Assembly: GCA_021531755.1 (NCBI GenBank)
Contig: JADYUK010000003.1
Span: 1-64,000 of the forward strand
DNA length: 64,000 nucleotides
Direction of reading: 5' to 3'
Source of the DNA: Hoylesella loescheii
Lineage (GTDB): Bacteria > Bacteroidota > Bacteroidia > Bacteroidales > Bacteroidaceae
Shown here: in pieces, positions 27,171-36,408 of the stretch
Position numbering within the stretch: position 1 is the stretch's first letter
Layout: each line of letters begins with the position of its first letter
Notes under the pieces: generated by a model
Database searches by the model: none
Told to the model about the DNA's origin: nothing
The model's input: the letters and a program-made list of their open reading frames with translations, nothing else
Program-made: the position numbers and the translations under genes

Positions 27171-29450
27171 CTACTTGAGCTTTGAGACGTATGCGTCGAT
27201 GACTGCTATGGCTACGATGTTCACAATGTCTCTCACGCTTGAGTCGAAGTCAGTGAAGTGGATAGGCTTGTTTAGTCCCATCTGTATCGGGCCGATGACT
27301 TCTGTCTCTGGCGAGAATGCCTTGATGAGCTTGTAGGCAGAGTTGGCGGCAGAGAGGTTGGTGAATATCATCGAGTTGACCTGCTCGCCCTGCAGACGTG
27401 TGAATGGATATTTCTCGTCACGGCGCTCATGGTCGAGAGCCTGGTCGATGGTCATCTCGCCGTCAATCTTCAGGTCAGGATACTCGGCCTGCATCTCTGC
27501 CACTACTTCACGCATGAGCTTCGGGGAGCCAACCTTGTCGACACCGAAGTTTGAGAACGATATCATGGCTATCTTCGGCTCGTCGTTGAAGAACCGTATG
27601 CTGTGTGCTGTCAGGCGTGCTATATCCTTCAGGGTCTCCTTGTCAGGGTCCTGGTTGATGAGAGTGTCGGCTATGTAGTATGTGCCGCGCTTTGAGTTGA
27701 CTATGTGCAGCGAGCCGAAATGGCTGTACTCGGGCTGTATGCCGATTACCTCCTTTGCCACTTTTATTGTGTTGGAGAATTTTGTGTAGACGCCGGTTAT
27801 GAATGCGTCGGCATCGCCGGTCTCGACCATCATCATGCCGAAGTAGTTGCGCTCGAACATCTTGTCGTTAGCCTCTTCGAATGTATATCCGTCGCGCTGG
27901 CACTTCTCTGCCAGTATACGGGCATAACGCTCGCGGCGTCCCATCTCGCGGTCGTGGCGCAGATTGACTATCTCAACACCTGTGAGGTCGAGCTTCAGCT
28001 CTGCTGCACGCTTGGTTATCATCTCGTCATTGCCGAGGAGCACAGGCTGGCAGATACCCTCCTGCTTGGCCTGGACAGCGGCTTTGATCATCGTAGGGTG
28101 GAGACCCTCGGCGAAGACGACACGCTGTGGGTGCTTGCGCGCTGTCTCATAAAGCGACTGGGTCACTGATGTCTCCTGGCCCATGCGGCGGCGTAGGGTG
28201 TTCTTGTATCCTTCCCAGTCAGTTATCTGCTTGCGTGCCACACCTGAGTCGATGGCTGCCTTGGCGACAGCGGCTGAGACTTCTGTGATAAGGCGTGGGT
28301 CGACAGGCTTCGGTATGAAGTATGACGGGCCGAACGTGAGGTTGTTCACTTTGTATACATTGTTCACAACATCGGGCACTGGCTGTTTGGCAAGGTTGGC
28401 GATGGCGTGGACAGCTGCCAGCTTCATCTCCTCGTTGATGGCCTTGGCGTGGACATCGAGCGCACCGCGGAAGATGTATGGGAATCCGATGACATTGTTT
28501 ATCTGGTTAGGATAGTCAGAGCGTCCTGTGGACATGAGGACATCGGGACGGCTTGCCATGGCCTCCTCGTAGGTTATCTCAGGTGTGGGGTTGGCAAGCG
28601 CGAAGACTATTGGCTGCTCTGCCATGGAGCGTATCATGTCCTGGCTGACAACATTGCCCTTGGAGAGCCCGAGGAAAACATCCGCGCCCCTCATCGCCTC
28701 CTCGAGAGTGTGGACATCACGGCGGTCAGTCGCGAAGAGAGCCTTCTCCGGTGTGAGGTTGTCACGGTCAGAGGTGATGACACCCTTTGAGTCGAGCATG
28801 ACGATATTCTCCTTGCGCGCGCCGAGAGCCACATAGAGCTTGGTGCATGATATCGCGGCGGCGCCGGCACCGTTCACGACAATCTTCACATCCTCTATCT
28901 TCTTGCCGTTCACCTCAAGGGCGTTGATGAGACCTGCCGACGATATTATGGCTGTGCCGTGCTGGTCGTCGTGCATCACAGGGATATCGAGCGTGCGCTT
29001 CAGGCGCTCCTCTATGTAGAAACACTGTGGTGCCTTGATATCCTCAAGGTTTATTCCGCCGAATGTCGGCGCTATCTTCTCCACTGCCTCGCAGAATTTC
29101 TCGGGGTCTTTCTCCGCTACCTCTATATCGAAGACATCTATGCCTCCATAAATCTTGAACAGGAGGCCCTTGCCCTCCATGACAGGCTTGCCGGACATGG
29201 CGCCTATATCTCCAAGTCCAAGCACCGCTGTGCCGTTTGATATCACAGCGACCAGGTTGCCCTTGTCGGTATACCGGTAGGCTGCGTCGGGGTTATCCTG
29301 AATCTCCAGACATGGGAATGCGACTCCTGGCGAGTATGCAAGCGATAGGTCTGTCTGTGTGCGGTAGGCCTTGGTGGGCACAACCTCAATCTTGCCGGGG
29401 CGTCCACTCTCATGATATTCCAGAGCGGCTTCTTTTGAAATCTTTACCAT
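27171..29450 (-). CDS. maeB: Malic enzyme fused to a phosphotransacetylase-like domain
   Basis: A 759-residue MaeB-type protein. Residues 1 to about 420 form the malic enzyme: [47 protein letters not shown] and the nucleotide-binding [11 protein letters not shown]. Residues from about 430 form a Pta-like domain ([35 protein letters not shown]), which in this family regulates rather than acetylates. It oxidatively decarboxylates malate to pyruvate, giving NADPH. Confidence 0.93.
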   Translation of the reverse strand: MVKISKEAALEYHESGRPGKIEVVPTKAYRTQTDLSLAYSPGVAFPCLEIQDNPDAAYRYTDKGNLVAVISNGTAVLGLGDIGAMSGKPVMEGKGLLFKIYGGIDVFDIEVAEKDPEKFCEAVEKIAPTFGGINLEDIKAPQCFYIEERLKRTLDIPVMHDDQHGTAIISSAGLINALEVNGKKIEDVKIVVNGAGAAAISCTKLYVALGARKENIVMLDSKGVITSDRDNLTPEKALFATDRRDVHTLEEAMRGADVFLGLSKGNVVSQDMIRSMAEQPIVFALANPTPEITYEEAMASRPDVLMSTGRSDYPNQINNVIGFPYIFRGALDVHAKAINEEMKLAAVHAIANLAKQPVPDVVNNVYKVNNLTFGPSYFIPKPVDPRLITEVSAAVAKAAIDSGVARKQITDWEGYKNTLRRRMGQETSVTQSLYETARKHPQRVVFAEGLHPTMIKAAVQAKQEGICQPVLLGNDEMITKRAAELKLDLTGVEIVNLRHDREMGRRERYARILAEKCQRDGYTFEEANDKMFERNYFGMMMVETGDADAFITGVYTKFSNTIKVAKEVIGIQPEYSHFGSLHIVNSKRGTYYIADTLINQDPDKETLKDIARLTAHSIRFFNDEPKIAMISFSNFGVDKVGSPKLMREVVAEMQAEYPDLKIDGEMTIDQALDHERRDEKYPFTRLQGEQVNSMIFTNLSAANSAYKLIKAFSPETEVIGPIQMGLNKPIHFTDFDSSVRDIVNIVAIAVIDAYVSKLK

Positions 29451-29615
29451 TTTTTTCTTCTTTAATCGTGTTGTTTTCGTTTATTGTGTCTTGTGATTGT
29501 CCCACTCCGTACTGTCGGGCATAGGGGGAGGAGATGTGTCCTTGTCCAGAATGATATGCCGACTGTTTTCTCTGCCTCGTAATACGTTCAGTCTTAATCA
29601 TTTAGCCTCGCCTCT

Positions 29616-29703
29616 CCCAAAGATACTGAATGAGTGGCCCAAAGGTATTGGATGAGCGGCTCATTCACACTGGATTGACGGCCCATCCATACTGGATGAG
29701 AAA
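29616..29703. repeat. 22-bp tandem repeat upstream of maeB, four copies
   Basis: Units start at 29616, 29638, 29660 and 29682, exactly 22 bp apart: CCCAAAGATACTGAATGAG and its variants with TACTGGATGAG. The first two units each contain a minus-strand -7 box (TATCTTTG at 29625-29618 and TACCTTTG at 29647-29640), so the array may supply the maeB promoter, although no -33 box is placed well. The remaining DNA up to 30100 shows nothing convincing. Confidence 0.8.
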
Positions 29704-30099
29704 CCTGCATGAATCCCCATTCTCAAGGCTGTGGCCTCTGTGGGGTGGATTCAGGCTGCTGCATTTCTTGCCCGGCGATGTGCGATGAGGCCCTTCAGCA
29801 TCAAGATGCACAACCGTACAGGGGGCTTGGTTCTTACCAGCGGTGGAGAGGCAGGATGGTTGTTCTTCCTGAAAAACAGTATGGCAGATATATCCTTAAA
29901 CTTATAATAAATGCCAAAGGATGATATGGCGCAAGCGGCTTGAGGGTGATAAATATCCGTGGGGACACATGTGTCCACCCCTCCACTGTATATGGCATAA
30001 TCCAGCTTATTATCCATGTGCAAAATAACTAAAAAAAAACAGAACGACCAAACATAAAACATTTTTTTATCTAAAATACTTAAAAAAGAGACTAAGTAT

Positions 30100-30130
30100 T
30101 TTGCTTTATAAAGAAAAATGTATAATTTTG
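30100..30130 (+). promoter_or_regulatory. Near-perfect promoter for fba
   Basis: TTTG at 30100-30103, 19 bases, then TAATTTTG at 30123-30130: both boxes match the Bacteroidetes consensus. Transcription should start near 30137, leaving a leader of about 390 bases before the fba ATG. Confidence 0.8.
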
Positions 30131-30157
30131 CGGAACAAATGCAGACATTTTGTGTCC

Positions 30158-30300
30158 GTTTTCGATAAGCCAGAAGGCCAAAGGAAACTTGTTTGCTTCG
30201 GCTTGGCGAGAACTGACGAACGAAGCAAGAGCAGAGACCGGGCTTGCTTGGGCTATGCCTTGCAAGGAGGAAGAAGACGAAAATCATCATCGATAAAAAC
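30158..30300. repeat. Dispersed repeat copy in the fba leader
   Basis: CCGTTTTCGATAAGC at about 30162 and the stretch AGCAAGAGCAGAGACCGGGC through GCTATGCCTTGCAAGGAGG and GAAGAAGACGAA matches the reverse complement of 18139-18215. It lies inside the predicted fba 5' leader. Confidence 0.8.
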
Positions 30301-30528
30301 GTCTGAGTCATACAAGCGTTTTGGGCAGGCAATGCCATGCGGGAGACCATTGCCATGAAGGTGAACGATGCGCTCCCCCCCATGATGTCAGGCTGACAGC
30401 TTTCGTGTCGTGATTAAGCCACGGGTGTGGAGCCGCCCATGAGAATATCTGTTCTATAACAGCATGTCTGCATGTCAAACGGATATTGAAGCATAAACTC
30501 AACTCACAAAACACTAAATTACAAAGAA

Positions 30529-31527
30529 ATGGTAAACTACAAAGATCTTGGTCTTGTGAACACCCGTGAGATGTTCAAGAAGGCAGTTAATGGCGGATAC
30601 GCTATTCCGGCATTCAACTTTAACACAATGGAGCAGATGCAGGCCATCGTACAGGCTGCTGTTGAGACAAAGTCACCTGTCATCATGCAGGTTTCAAAGG
30701 GCGCACGCAAGTATGCCAACCCAACAATCCTCCGCTACATGGCTGAGGGTGCTGTAGCATATGCTAAGGAGCTCGGTTGCGAGAATCCACAGATTGTTCT
30801 CCACCTTGACCATGGCGACAGCTTCGAGACATGTAAGTCTTGTATCGAGACAGGCTTCTCTTCTGTCATGATTGACGGCTCTTCACTCCCTTACGAGGAG
30901 AACATCGCCCTCACAAAGAAAGTTGTGGAGTACGCCCACCAGTATGACGTTACAGTTGAGGCAGAGCTCGGTGTCCTCGCAGGTGTAGAGGATGAGGTTT
31001 GCGCTGCTGAGTCTCACTATACAAAGCCAGAGGAGGTCATCGACTTCGCTACACGTACAGGATGTGACTCTCTCGCCATCTCTATCGGCACATCACACGG
31101 TGCATACAAGTTCACTCCAGAGCAGTGCACACGCGACCCGAAGACAGGCAAGCTCGTTCCTCCTCCACTCGCTTTCGATATCCTTCATGAGATAGAGCAG
31201 AAGCTCCCAGGATTCCCAATCGTACTCCACGGCTCTTCTTCAGTGCCACAGGATGAGGTTGACACAATCAACAAATATGGTGGCAAGCTCCCTGATGCAG
31301 TAGGTATACCTGAGGAGCAGCTCCGTGAGGCTTCAAAGTCAGCTGTCTGCAAGATTAATATCGACTCTGACTCACGTCTCGCAATGACCGCTGCCATACG
31401 CAAGCACCTCGCTGAGAACCCTGGACACTTCGACCCACGCCAGTATCTCACACCTGCACGTGACGCGATGAAGAACATGTACATCCACAAGATTGTCAAC
31501 GTTCTTGGTTCTAACGATAAGCTCTAA
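30529..31527 (+). CDS. fba: Class II fructose-bisphosphate aldolase
   Basis: A 332-residue zinc aldolase. Visible sites are IPAFNFNTMEQMQA, the zinc and substrate motif IVLHLDHGDSFETCKSCI, SVMIDGSSLPYEENI, EAELGVLAG, the phosphate-binding ISIGTSHGAYKF and LHGSSSVP. It splits fructose-1,6-bisphosphate into the two triose phosphates. The strong promoter and the limited codon set (for instance CTC and GCT used throughout) fit high expression. A small secreted protein gene follows after 12 bases. Confidence 0.96.
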   Translation: MVNYKDLGLVNTREMFKKAVNGGYAIPAFNFNTMEQMQAIVQAAVETKSPVIMQVSKGARKYANPTILRYMAEGAVAYAKELGCENPQIVLHLDHGDSFETCKSCIETGFSSVMIDGSSLPYEENIALTKKVVEYAHQYDVTVEAELGVLAGVEDEVCAAESHYTKPEEVIDFATRTGCDSLAISIGTSHGAYKFTPEQCTRDPKTGKLVPPPLAFDILHEIEQKLPGFPIVLHGSSSVPQDEVDTINKYGGKLPDAVGIPEEQLREASKSAVCKINIDSDSRLAMTAAIRKHLAENPGHFDPRQYLTPARDAMKNMYIHKIVNVLGSNDKL

Positions 31528-31539
31528 TCGTAGGGATTT

Positions 31540-31932
31540 ATGACAAAACACCTCATATTGATGGCAGCCCTCTTCATGTCGGCTGCCATTTCCTTTGCAC
31601 AGACAAAGGAAGAGAAACCTGACACAAAGGCGTTCCTGAACCGTTACCAGAATCTTGTCATGCGGATGGAGAAGGCCGCGGCGAACAACAATGTCACACG
31701 CGACAGCATCTATGCCTGGAAAGATGAGCGTACAGCCATCAAGAGACTGTACAGCGACACCTACAAGCATATCCTCTCCGACGACGAGCTGGAGAAATAC
31801 TTTGCCATCTCAACCGACTATAAGGCTACACGCGCCTCGATGAATCTTGACAAGGTGGGAGAGAATGTCGGCACGACAATGAGACGCACAGGAAAGAAAA
31901 TCTCAGGATGGTTCGGCGGAAGCAAGAAGTGA
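31540..31932 (+). CDS. Small periplasmic protein of unknown function
   Basis: A 130-residue protein with signal peptide MTKHLILMAALFMSAAISFA, then a charged, helix-prone body and a basic, glycine-rich C-terminus (KKISGWFGGSKK). No family was recognised. It probably shares the fba transcript, being 12 bases downstream, and a terminator follows within 100 bases. Confidence 0.7.
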   Translation: MTKHLILMAALFMSAAISFAQTKEEKPDTKAFLNRYQNLVMRMEKAAANNNVTRDSIYAWKDERTAIKRLYSDTYKHILSDDELEKYFAISTDYKATRASMNLDKVGENVGTTMRRTGKKISGWFGGSKK

Positions 31933-32026
31933 TGCCCCGCTTGTCGTGACACCAACACGCCTTCAACTTGAGGCCCACAAGCTGACACAGGATTCCACTT
32001 CTATACATCAACACAGTTTAAAACAT

Positions 32027-32054
32027 TATCCCCGGTAGAGCTCTATCGGGGATA
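32027..32054 (+). terminator. Terminator of the fba unit
   Basis: TATCCCCGGTAGAG pairs with CTCTATCGGGGATA in one 28-base palindrome with a single G-T pair, followed by the T-rich stretch ATCATTTTTA. Confidence 0.8.
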
Positions 32055-32072
32055 TATCATTTTTAAGGACAC

Positions 32073-32301
32073 ATGAACAGACTATATCTCATATTCTCAT
32101 TCCTATTTGTCAGCGTCTGTTCTTTTTGCTGGAAGTGACTCTGATGCAAGAATATTATGTGTGAGCTATACCGTATATTTCAAGGAAACTGTAGAAAAGA
32201 AAAATTACTCTCCTGAAGAGATGGTATTAGAAGCGAACCATGATAAAAAAGCATGCTTCTGTTCACGTTGGGGAAGGTTGCTTTATGGCACATCCTTATA
32301 G
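32073..32301 (+). pseudogene. GLPGLI-family remnant, frameshifted and truncated
   Basis: ATG at 32073 opens a signal peptide (MNRLYLIFSFLFVSVCS) that stops after 21 codons. One frame over, the text continues as ILCVSYTVYFKETVEKKNYS and MVLEANHDKKACFCSRWG, which resembles the start of the GLPGLI family (early beta strands and the L-x-I-G-x-x-S-x-F-S block). The shift probably lies in the TTTTT run near 32124. The rest of the gene is missing where the opposing acetyltransferase gene begins. Confidence 0.6.
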
Positions 32302-32828
32302 CCCCTCTCGTCCAACAGCTTCTCCATCCATATCATGTCATACCATTCATCGAACTTCCTGCCACAGCGGTGGAAATGAGCGACACGCCGATATCCCATC
32401 TTCTCATGGAAGATAGCGCTTTGGTGCGACAGATGCTCGTTAGGTGTCTCCACCCAAGCTATACAAGCATTGATATTTATGAAGCCACGTGCCCTCAGCT
32501 CGTCCTCGAGCCGCTCAAGCAGCCTTCTTCCTATGCCCTGGCCATGGGCCTCTTCTGCAACATAGATACTTGTCTCAACACAATGCCTGTAGGCATCACG
32601 CGCTTTGAACACTCCGGCATAGGCATAGCCCACAACTGTGCCAGAACGCTCTGCCACAAGGTAAGGGTAGCTCTCAAGGGTGTTGGCTATCCGTAGCCTG
32701 AATTCTTCTGTTGTAGGCGCGGCATATTCAAATGTTATAGCCGTACGCTCGACATAAGGAGCATAGATAGCCGCTAATGATTCCGCATCATTAATGGTTG
32801 CAGTGCGTATAGATACAGATTCCATCAT
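32283..32828 (-). CDS. GNAT N-acetyltransferase, phosphinothricin-type
   Basis: A protein of about 181 residues from MMESVSIRTATINDAESLAA; the 20 codons upstream are Lys-rich and were left out. The acetyl-CoA loop is AHGQGIGRRLLERLEDELRA, and the order IYAPYVERTAITFEYAAPT, ETSIYVAEEAHG, IFHEKMGYRRVAHFHRCGRK matches the family annotated as phosphinothricin or methionine sulfone acetyltransferases. The true substrate may be another amino group. It stands alone at the edge of the core region. Confidence 0.85.
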   Translation of the reverse strand: MMESVSIRTATINDAESLAAIYAPYVERTAITFEYAAPTTEEFRLRIANTLESYPYLVAERSGTVVGYAYAGVFKARDAYRHCVETSIYVAEEAHGQGIGRRLLERLEDELRARGFININACIAWVETPNEHLSHQSAIFHEKMGYRRVAHFHRCGRKFDEWYDMIWMEKLLDERGYKDVP

Positions 32829-32888
32829 TTGCTTGTCTTTTTCCTTCTCTTGTTTCTTTTTGACCATCACTGTCCGGTAAACATCCAA

Positions 32889-33136
32889 AAGACCATGGCA
32901 TAGTGCTCCCCAACAATGAGCAAGCCCCCTGATATATGAAGCTTAGTACAGCCTTCCAGGCTACAGGAAACGTTTTCGATAAGCGAGAGCAGAGCAATGG
33001 CGGCTCGTCTCGTAGAGTTGTCTGTAAGCCATATATAAGCCTATTCTCTGTTCTCTCTGTTGCGTATCAGTTGAGTAGACAGAACAATGGTGATGCCGCT
33101 GGCCTTTTCCGGATCGGTATCACCATCATCGTTCCT
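32889..33136. other. Gap with a dispersed repeat fragment
   Basis: GTTTTCGATAAGCGAGAGCA at about 32972-32991 repeats the start of the dispersed element near 30162. TGTCCGGTAAA at 32871-32881, which recurs at 33353, stands just before it. No gene was found here. Confidence 0.5.
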
Positions 33137-33316
33137 TTACTCTGCTGTAGCCCATTTGCAGCGTACAGGAGATACTATAGCACCTTCTGCCTTAAGCTGC
33201 TTCATAGCCTTATCCACCTCTTTGCGGTCAAGACCACTCAGCTCGGCAATCTTACCTGCGTTCAGAGGCTGGCCAGCCTCTTTCATCGTCGCTAATACTT
33301 TTTCTTTTGTCTCCAT
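33137..33316 (-). CDS. 59-residue winged-helix protein
   Basis: A small gene in which [20 protein letters not shown] begins at 33316 and the protein ends KWATAE at 33137. The sequence has the helix-turn-helix pattern of one winged-helix domain: [20 protein letters not shown] is the recognition region and KAEGAIVSP the wing. It is probably a DNA-binding regulator or a single-domain protein of the MarR/ArsR-like fold. Its frame is clean and codon use fits coding DNA. Confidence 0.75.
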   Translation of the reverse strand: METKEKVLATMKEAGQPLNAGKIAELSGLDRKEVDKAMKQLKAEGAIVSPVRCKWATAE

Positions 33317-34142
33317 AATTGTTCGTTTTTTTGTTGATATTTTTATATTATTACTGTCCGGTAAAACTATAGGGGTGAGAAACTATAGATTTATTGGACA
33401 TCCATTGATTCTTGTCCACAGCCCCGGAGTGGCGCGACCGTTAGAAACCGATGGAGCAGCGAGAGGAAGACAAAGTCAACCCCACCTGAAGTGAGGGAGG
33501 AGGCGAATCCGATTTGTCTTTAGAAAACAATATCTTTTACGAGCGCAAAGATACTCAATAATCTTGAAACAGCATCAGAAAACAGAGATGTTTTTTCTTG
33601 CATATCGTAAAAATTGATGGGGTGGGGTATTAGCTAAGTATGCGCACTTTTTTTACATCTATACATCAAAAGAAGGATTCAATTACCAATAGTTAGCCTT
33701 TTTATGGCAGATTTTTTTTATAAGCCTGCATGTGTATCATAAATTTTTAGTATTTTTGCTCATACAATGTGGACTTTTCTTCATGGCAAAGGTAAATCGT
33801 ATAAGAAGTTGTTCTTGCAGAACATGACCAATACATGGAACACATAAAGAATGTCGGCAGTGGTAATCCTGAACATTGGGTAATTCGACAAATAATAATG
33901 CCTAATAATAACATGGACAAAGCTCAACAGATACTGCTTGAAATATCAACTGGAATTTGGCATCTATAAGCAAAATAAATGAAGAAAAAACCATTAAAGC
34001 GTGGAATTTCTATAGAGAAATCGCCTACTTAGTCTTTTATTTTGCTTAAAATGATTAAATTTGCACGCATAATATTAATACTCCTGTCAAGTAATGAGTG
34101 ATGTTCATACAAAGCGATATTGTCATAAAGTAATACCCTAAC
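33317..34142. other. Decayed, A+T-rich accessory boundary
   Basis: No intact gene. TGTCCGGTAAA recurs at 33355. A pair AAGACAAA/TTTGTCTT (about 33469 and 33517) closes a possible fold over the G-rich stretch. Around 33830-33970 a short open stretch reads NVGSGNPEHWVIRQ and MDKAQQILLEISTG, which looks like the end of a lost gene of unknown family. Confidence 0.4.
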
Positions 34143-34892
34143 ATGCTCGTCGTCACCAATTCTGGCGGTTTCCCTGTGGGTGTAGATACAGACAACATCT
34201 TATCTGTTAACAGTATGCCAAGAAGCAGACGTATCAGTGAAGCCCTCCAGAAGACAGGTCATGTAGAGAAAAGTGGACAAGGTATTGACCGCATGTTTGC
34301 TATCAGCATCTCATAAGGAAAGCCAATTCCCGATTAATCTCTGACCGACGAATGGCAAGTATGCTTACGACTACCTGGCGAAATCAAGTACCCAGCCTTC
34401 ATGCTCTATGCTCGTGAGTTGCAGAATGTCCGGCCAGCGAACAACAAACTCAATGTATTCGACCTCCTTGCCCTCTTCCGTGCTTCGCAAGGCGAAAGCC
34501 AACGCTATACAGACGAAGTGACACTACGCAAACTTATCGACGAAGGATTACTTATCCCTGCGCAAGATGGCTATAAGTTACCAGAGAGGTATTATGAGAT
34601 CGTCAAGAAAACCACAGTAAATGTAACTGGACAAAAAGATGATACGATAAATGTCCAATTATTAGATACAAATAAACTGACTGAACGTCAAACTGTTATA
34701 TATAATAGCATAAAAGAGGGTGTCCAATTAAATGTCCAATTAAACACTACCGATTTGTCCAATAAGCTTAGCATTGGATTCAAGACCATGCAATGAGAAT
34801 TGAAGGTTATAGAAAACTTAGGGTTAATCGTCAGAGTTGGTAGTAAGAAAACAGGTCATTGGGAACTCATAAAAAATATAAGTAAAAAATGA
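34143..34892 (+). pseudogene. Broken AlbA_2/RecG-like ATP-binding protein
   Basis: The C-terminal half of a family common in Bacteroidetes is present in pieces. LVVTNSGGFPVGVDTDNILS and ALQKTGHVEKSGQGIDRMF (34143-34313) end at a stop; another frame gives the piece with FMLYARELQNVRPANNKLNV (open from 34401 to 34796), then an in-frame TGA, then GLIVRVGSKKTGHWELIKN. The N-terminal AlbA domain is missing. At least one frameshift and one stop make it a pseudogene; its last codon overlaps the start of the next gene. Confidence 0.75.
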
Positions 34893-35206
34893 GTATCACA
34901 AAAAATATTATTTCTCAATTATTGAATTACGTTATGAACAATGAAGTGGTTTGCCAGTTCTGTGGTGAGCTCATGGATGTTTTTTATGATAACGAGAAGG
35001 AGAACAAAGCTGCTCTCCTTAGCTATTTATGTCGTGCTAAACGAATAGAAGTCTATGACAAGCATAATGCTTTCGAGCAGGACGGTTGGACAGAGTTGGT
35101 TGATTGGTCGACCGATGATGATGTGCTATTTCTGCTACAGGACATCGGTGTGCTGATCTGCGTGCCTGAGAAGTTAGCAATAGACAATAAATTAATAGCA
35201 GCATAA
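34889..35206 (+). CDS. Small acidic protein heading the NurA-HerA cluster
   Basis: A 105-residue protein of unknown family. It has one CxxC pair (QFCGELMD region has a single Cys; the first Cys is in VVCQFC), a helix-rich middle (NKAALLSYLCRAKRIEVYDK) and a Trp/Asp-rich segment (WTELVDWSTDDDVLF). It begins 17 bases before the NurA-like gene and on the same strand, so it is likely part of that unit, perhaps as a regulator or specificity subunit; that is inference from position only. Confidence 0.65.
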   Translation: MSITKNIISQLLNYVMNNEVVCQFCGELMDVFYDNEKENKAALLSYLCRAKRIEVYDKHNAFEQDGWTELVDWSTDDDVLFLLQDIGVLICVPEKLAIDNKLIAA

Positions 35207-35223
35207 ATCAAGAGTCAAGAACA

Positions 35224-36396
35224 ATGGGAAAAATTCTAAAGTTCATAGAAGAAGCTACCGAAGGTGAATGCTTCACTTCCTTCAAGTATAGCTATGATGA
35301 CGACAAAGTTCCAGGCATAGAGTACGAGACACAGGAAGAGACATACATTAACCTGAAGGAATATGCTGAAGAAGTGAAGGATCCAAAGCCTCGCGACTTG
35401 ACCCAGAAAGCCAAGTTGTGCATGCAAGGGCCTCCACTATTCAAGTATTTCCTTGATGGTTCACGCAAAGTGTATAAGCTCGATGACATACAGTACGACA
35501 AAAAGGTTTATCCCATTGTTGGGGGGCAGATAGCGGTGGCGTGTTGTGGACGTGATGTTGATGACGATGGTAATTTCATAGGTTTTCACAAAGTTGAAGA
35601 AGAAGCCTACAGTGTACTTTGCCTTCCAGTTAAAGCCAATGGAGAGGGCATTGATCACAATGTGTTCTTCCGTAATCTATGCAATAAAATCAAAGAGAAG
35701 CCAGGTCTTAATTCAGCCAATGTCCACTTGGAGAAAATTCTGTATTATCAGACAAAACTCGAAGGACGTGAAACGCTTGAGAATAAAGGAATCGCGAGAA
35801 TACAAGACGAGATGGTAGATTGCGAGAAACGCATTGTCTCTTTTCTTATGAGCAAACATCTCCTTAATCAGGATAGTTACTTGATAAAAGATGGTTCTAT
35901 CCAATATAAACCGATGAAAACTGGCGATTTCAAAGAACTTGCACGTATTCGTAATAATTATCGTCATGTTGTTGGCGTATCAAAGAAGTTCAACCCAAAC
36001 TTGATGCGAGATGCCAAAGACCAAAGCAATGCAGGTGCGATTGCAAGATTACCGCTGTATCATCGCACTCCTGCGTTCTTGTGGAAACCTGGGGAGGAAT
36101 GGGGAAATGTCACTTTCGCCATTTGGTACGTGAGAATCAGAGATAGAAAACATACAGATACTCCATACTCGGGAATTGTTAAAGTGGAAAAAATGCTCAT
36201 GACCGGACACGAGGCTGAATATGGTTTGTCAACCGATGAGATTGATAATATCTCTGCTAACATCATTAACGAACGTAATCCTGTTTGTTATGGATCTGAC
36301 GCAAGATGGGCAAATCATCTTTATCCTGTTTACATGACCGAGTGTTATTGCAAAAGCAGATTCACAAGTGACTATTATTTTTTGAATTTATTTTAA
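35224..36396 (+). CDS. NurA-like nuclease
   Basis: A 390-residue protein. KYFLDGSRKVYKLDD puts the NurA hallmark DGSR at residues 78-81, where the Asp helps bind the catalytic metal. The C-terminal stretch GIVKVEKML, NERNPVCYGSDARWANHLYP and YMTECYCKSRFTSD fits the second acidic site region of the fold. NurA nucleases work with HerA hexamers to resect or degrade DNA, and a HerA-like gene follows after 12 bases. The family assignment rests on motif and neighbour; overall similarity to archaeal NurA looks low. Confidence 0.65.
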   Translation: MGKILKFIEEATEGECFTSFKYSYDDDKVPGIEYETQEETYINLKEYAEEVKDPKPRDLTQKAKLCMQGPPLFKYFLDGSRKVYKLDDIQYDKKVYPIVGGQIAVACCGRDVDDDGNFIGFHKVEEEAYSVLCLPVKANGEGIDHNVFFRNLCNKIKEKPGLNSANVHLEKILYYQTKLEGRETLENKGIARIQDEMVDCEKRIVSFLMSKHLLNQDSYLIKDGSIQYKPMKTGDFKELARIRNNYRHVVGVSKKFNPNLMRDAKDQSNAGAIARLPLYHRTPAFLWKPGEEWGNVTFAIWYVRIRDRKHTDTPYSGIVKVEKMLMTGHEAEYGLSTDEIDNISANIINERNPVCYGSDARWANHLYPVYMTECYCKSRFTSDYYFLNLF

Positions 36397-36408
36397 CCAG
36401 CATACAAG

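Noticed and set aside
29751..30383. 210-codon minus-strand frame between maeB and fba
   Set aside because: It crosses the fba promoter and a dispersed repeat, with Phe/Leu-rich residues typical of reversed A+T-rich DNA.
33360..33540. Possible tRNA or small RNA in a G-rich stretch
   Set aside because: No cloverleaf or TPsiC-like arm could be drawn; only one 8-bp pair supports structure.
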